Made by a program: the position numbers and the translations under genes. The notes under the pieces were generated by a model. It did no database searches and was not told the origin of the DNA. It worked only from the letters and a program-made list of their open reading frames with translations. Below, piece by piece: positions 63,914 to 64,000 of a DNA stretch of 64,000 nucleotides. The DNA lies in assembly GCF_019059575.1 (NCBI RefSeq), contig NW_024881792.1:124001-188000 (forward strand). Direction: 5' to 3'. The stretch comes from Amphibalanus amphitrite (lineage: Eukaryota > Arthropoda > Thecostraca > Balanomorpha > Balanidae). Each line of letters begins with the position of its first letter. Positions within the stretch are counted from its first letter, which is position 1.

Positions 63914-64000
63914 GTCAGTAATTGTGTGAACGGGAGGGGGGGGGGGCGCAGCTGCGCCTTGGTCACCACTTTGTCGAGTTGTGGACGCCTGGGCCACTGT

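Overview
This is transposon-dense nuclear DNA of an animal, most likely an arthropod. The evidence is intron-split host exons with GT/AG borders (a BEN-domain gene, an SH2B/Lnk-type SH2 exon and one unrecognised gene), BEL/Pao, Ty3/gypsy and L1/Tx1-type retroelements, many hAT and TTAA-target DNA elements, and short runs of CCTAA, the arthropod telomere motif. No bacterial gene organisation is present. The species cannot be named from the sequence.

Layout. Bases 1-12677 are one 12.7-kb LTR element whose 5' LTR is cut by about 12 bp at the window edge. It has a tRNA-Lys primer site and identical LTRs, but only decayed gag, protease and env-like pieces, no reverse transcriptase or integrase, and long internal tandem repeats. 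Bases 14080-17797 are a three-level nest of DNA elements lying in an intron just upstream of the last coding exons of a BEN-domain gene (17878-18814). A CCTATAGG-based satellite follows (19480-20355), then a family of about 128-bp repeats carrying a paired E-box palindrome, into which a 5'-truncated LINE with a long intact ORF (21168-24857) has inserted. A hAT element with perfect 8-bp target duplication sits at the LINE's end.

From 27.7 to 41.3 kb there is a mosaic of non-autonomous elements: a 3.66-kb element with about 57-bp inverted ends, another hAT, two copies of a four-module repeat block, tRNA-like sequence, a 0.5-kb palindrome and more E-box repeats. One SH2B/Lnk exon lies on the minus strand (41967-42154). 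Beside it is a stack of nested insertions (42.3-53.5 kb): a short inverted-repeat element, a 263-bp hAT MITE, a Ty3/gypsy element and a BEL/Pao element, three of them proven by exact target duplications.

From 53.5 to 58.4 kb there are three TTAA-target elements, two abutting at a shared TTAA. A candidate plus-strand gene has a short first coding exon at 58878-58909 and a phase-matched exon at 63785-63913; its intron carries inverted-repeat elements and CCTAA-rich sequence.

The host genes show no functional link to one another. The most distinctive features are (i) TTAA elements with a G-run/C-run hairpin just inside their ends and AGGTCA half-site arrays within, (ii) the dispersed double E-box palindrome repeat, and (iii) the recently moved but coding-dead long LTR element.
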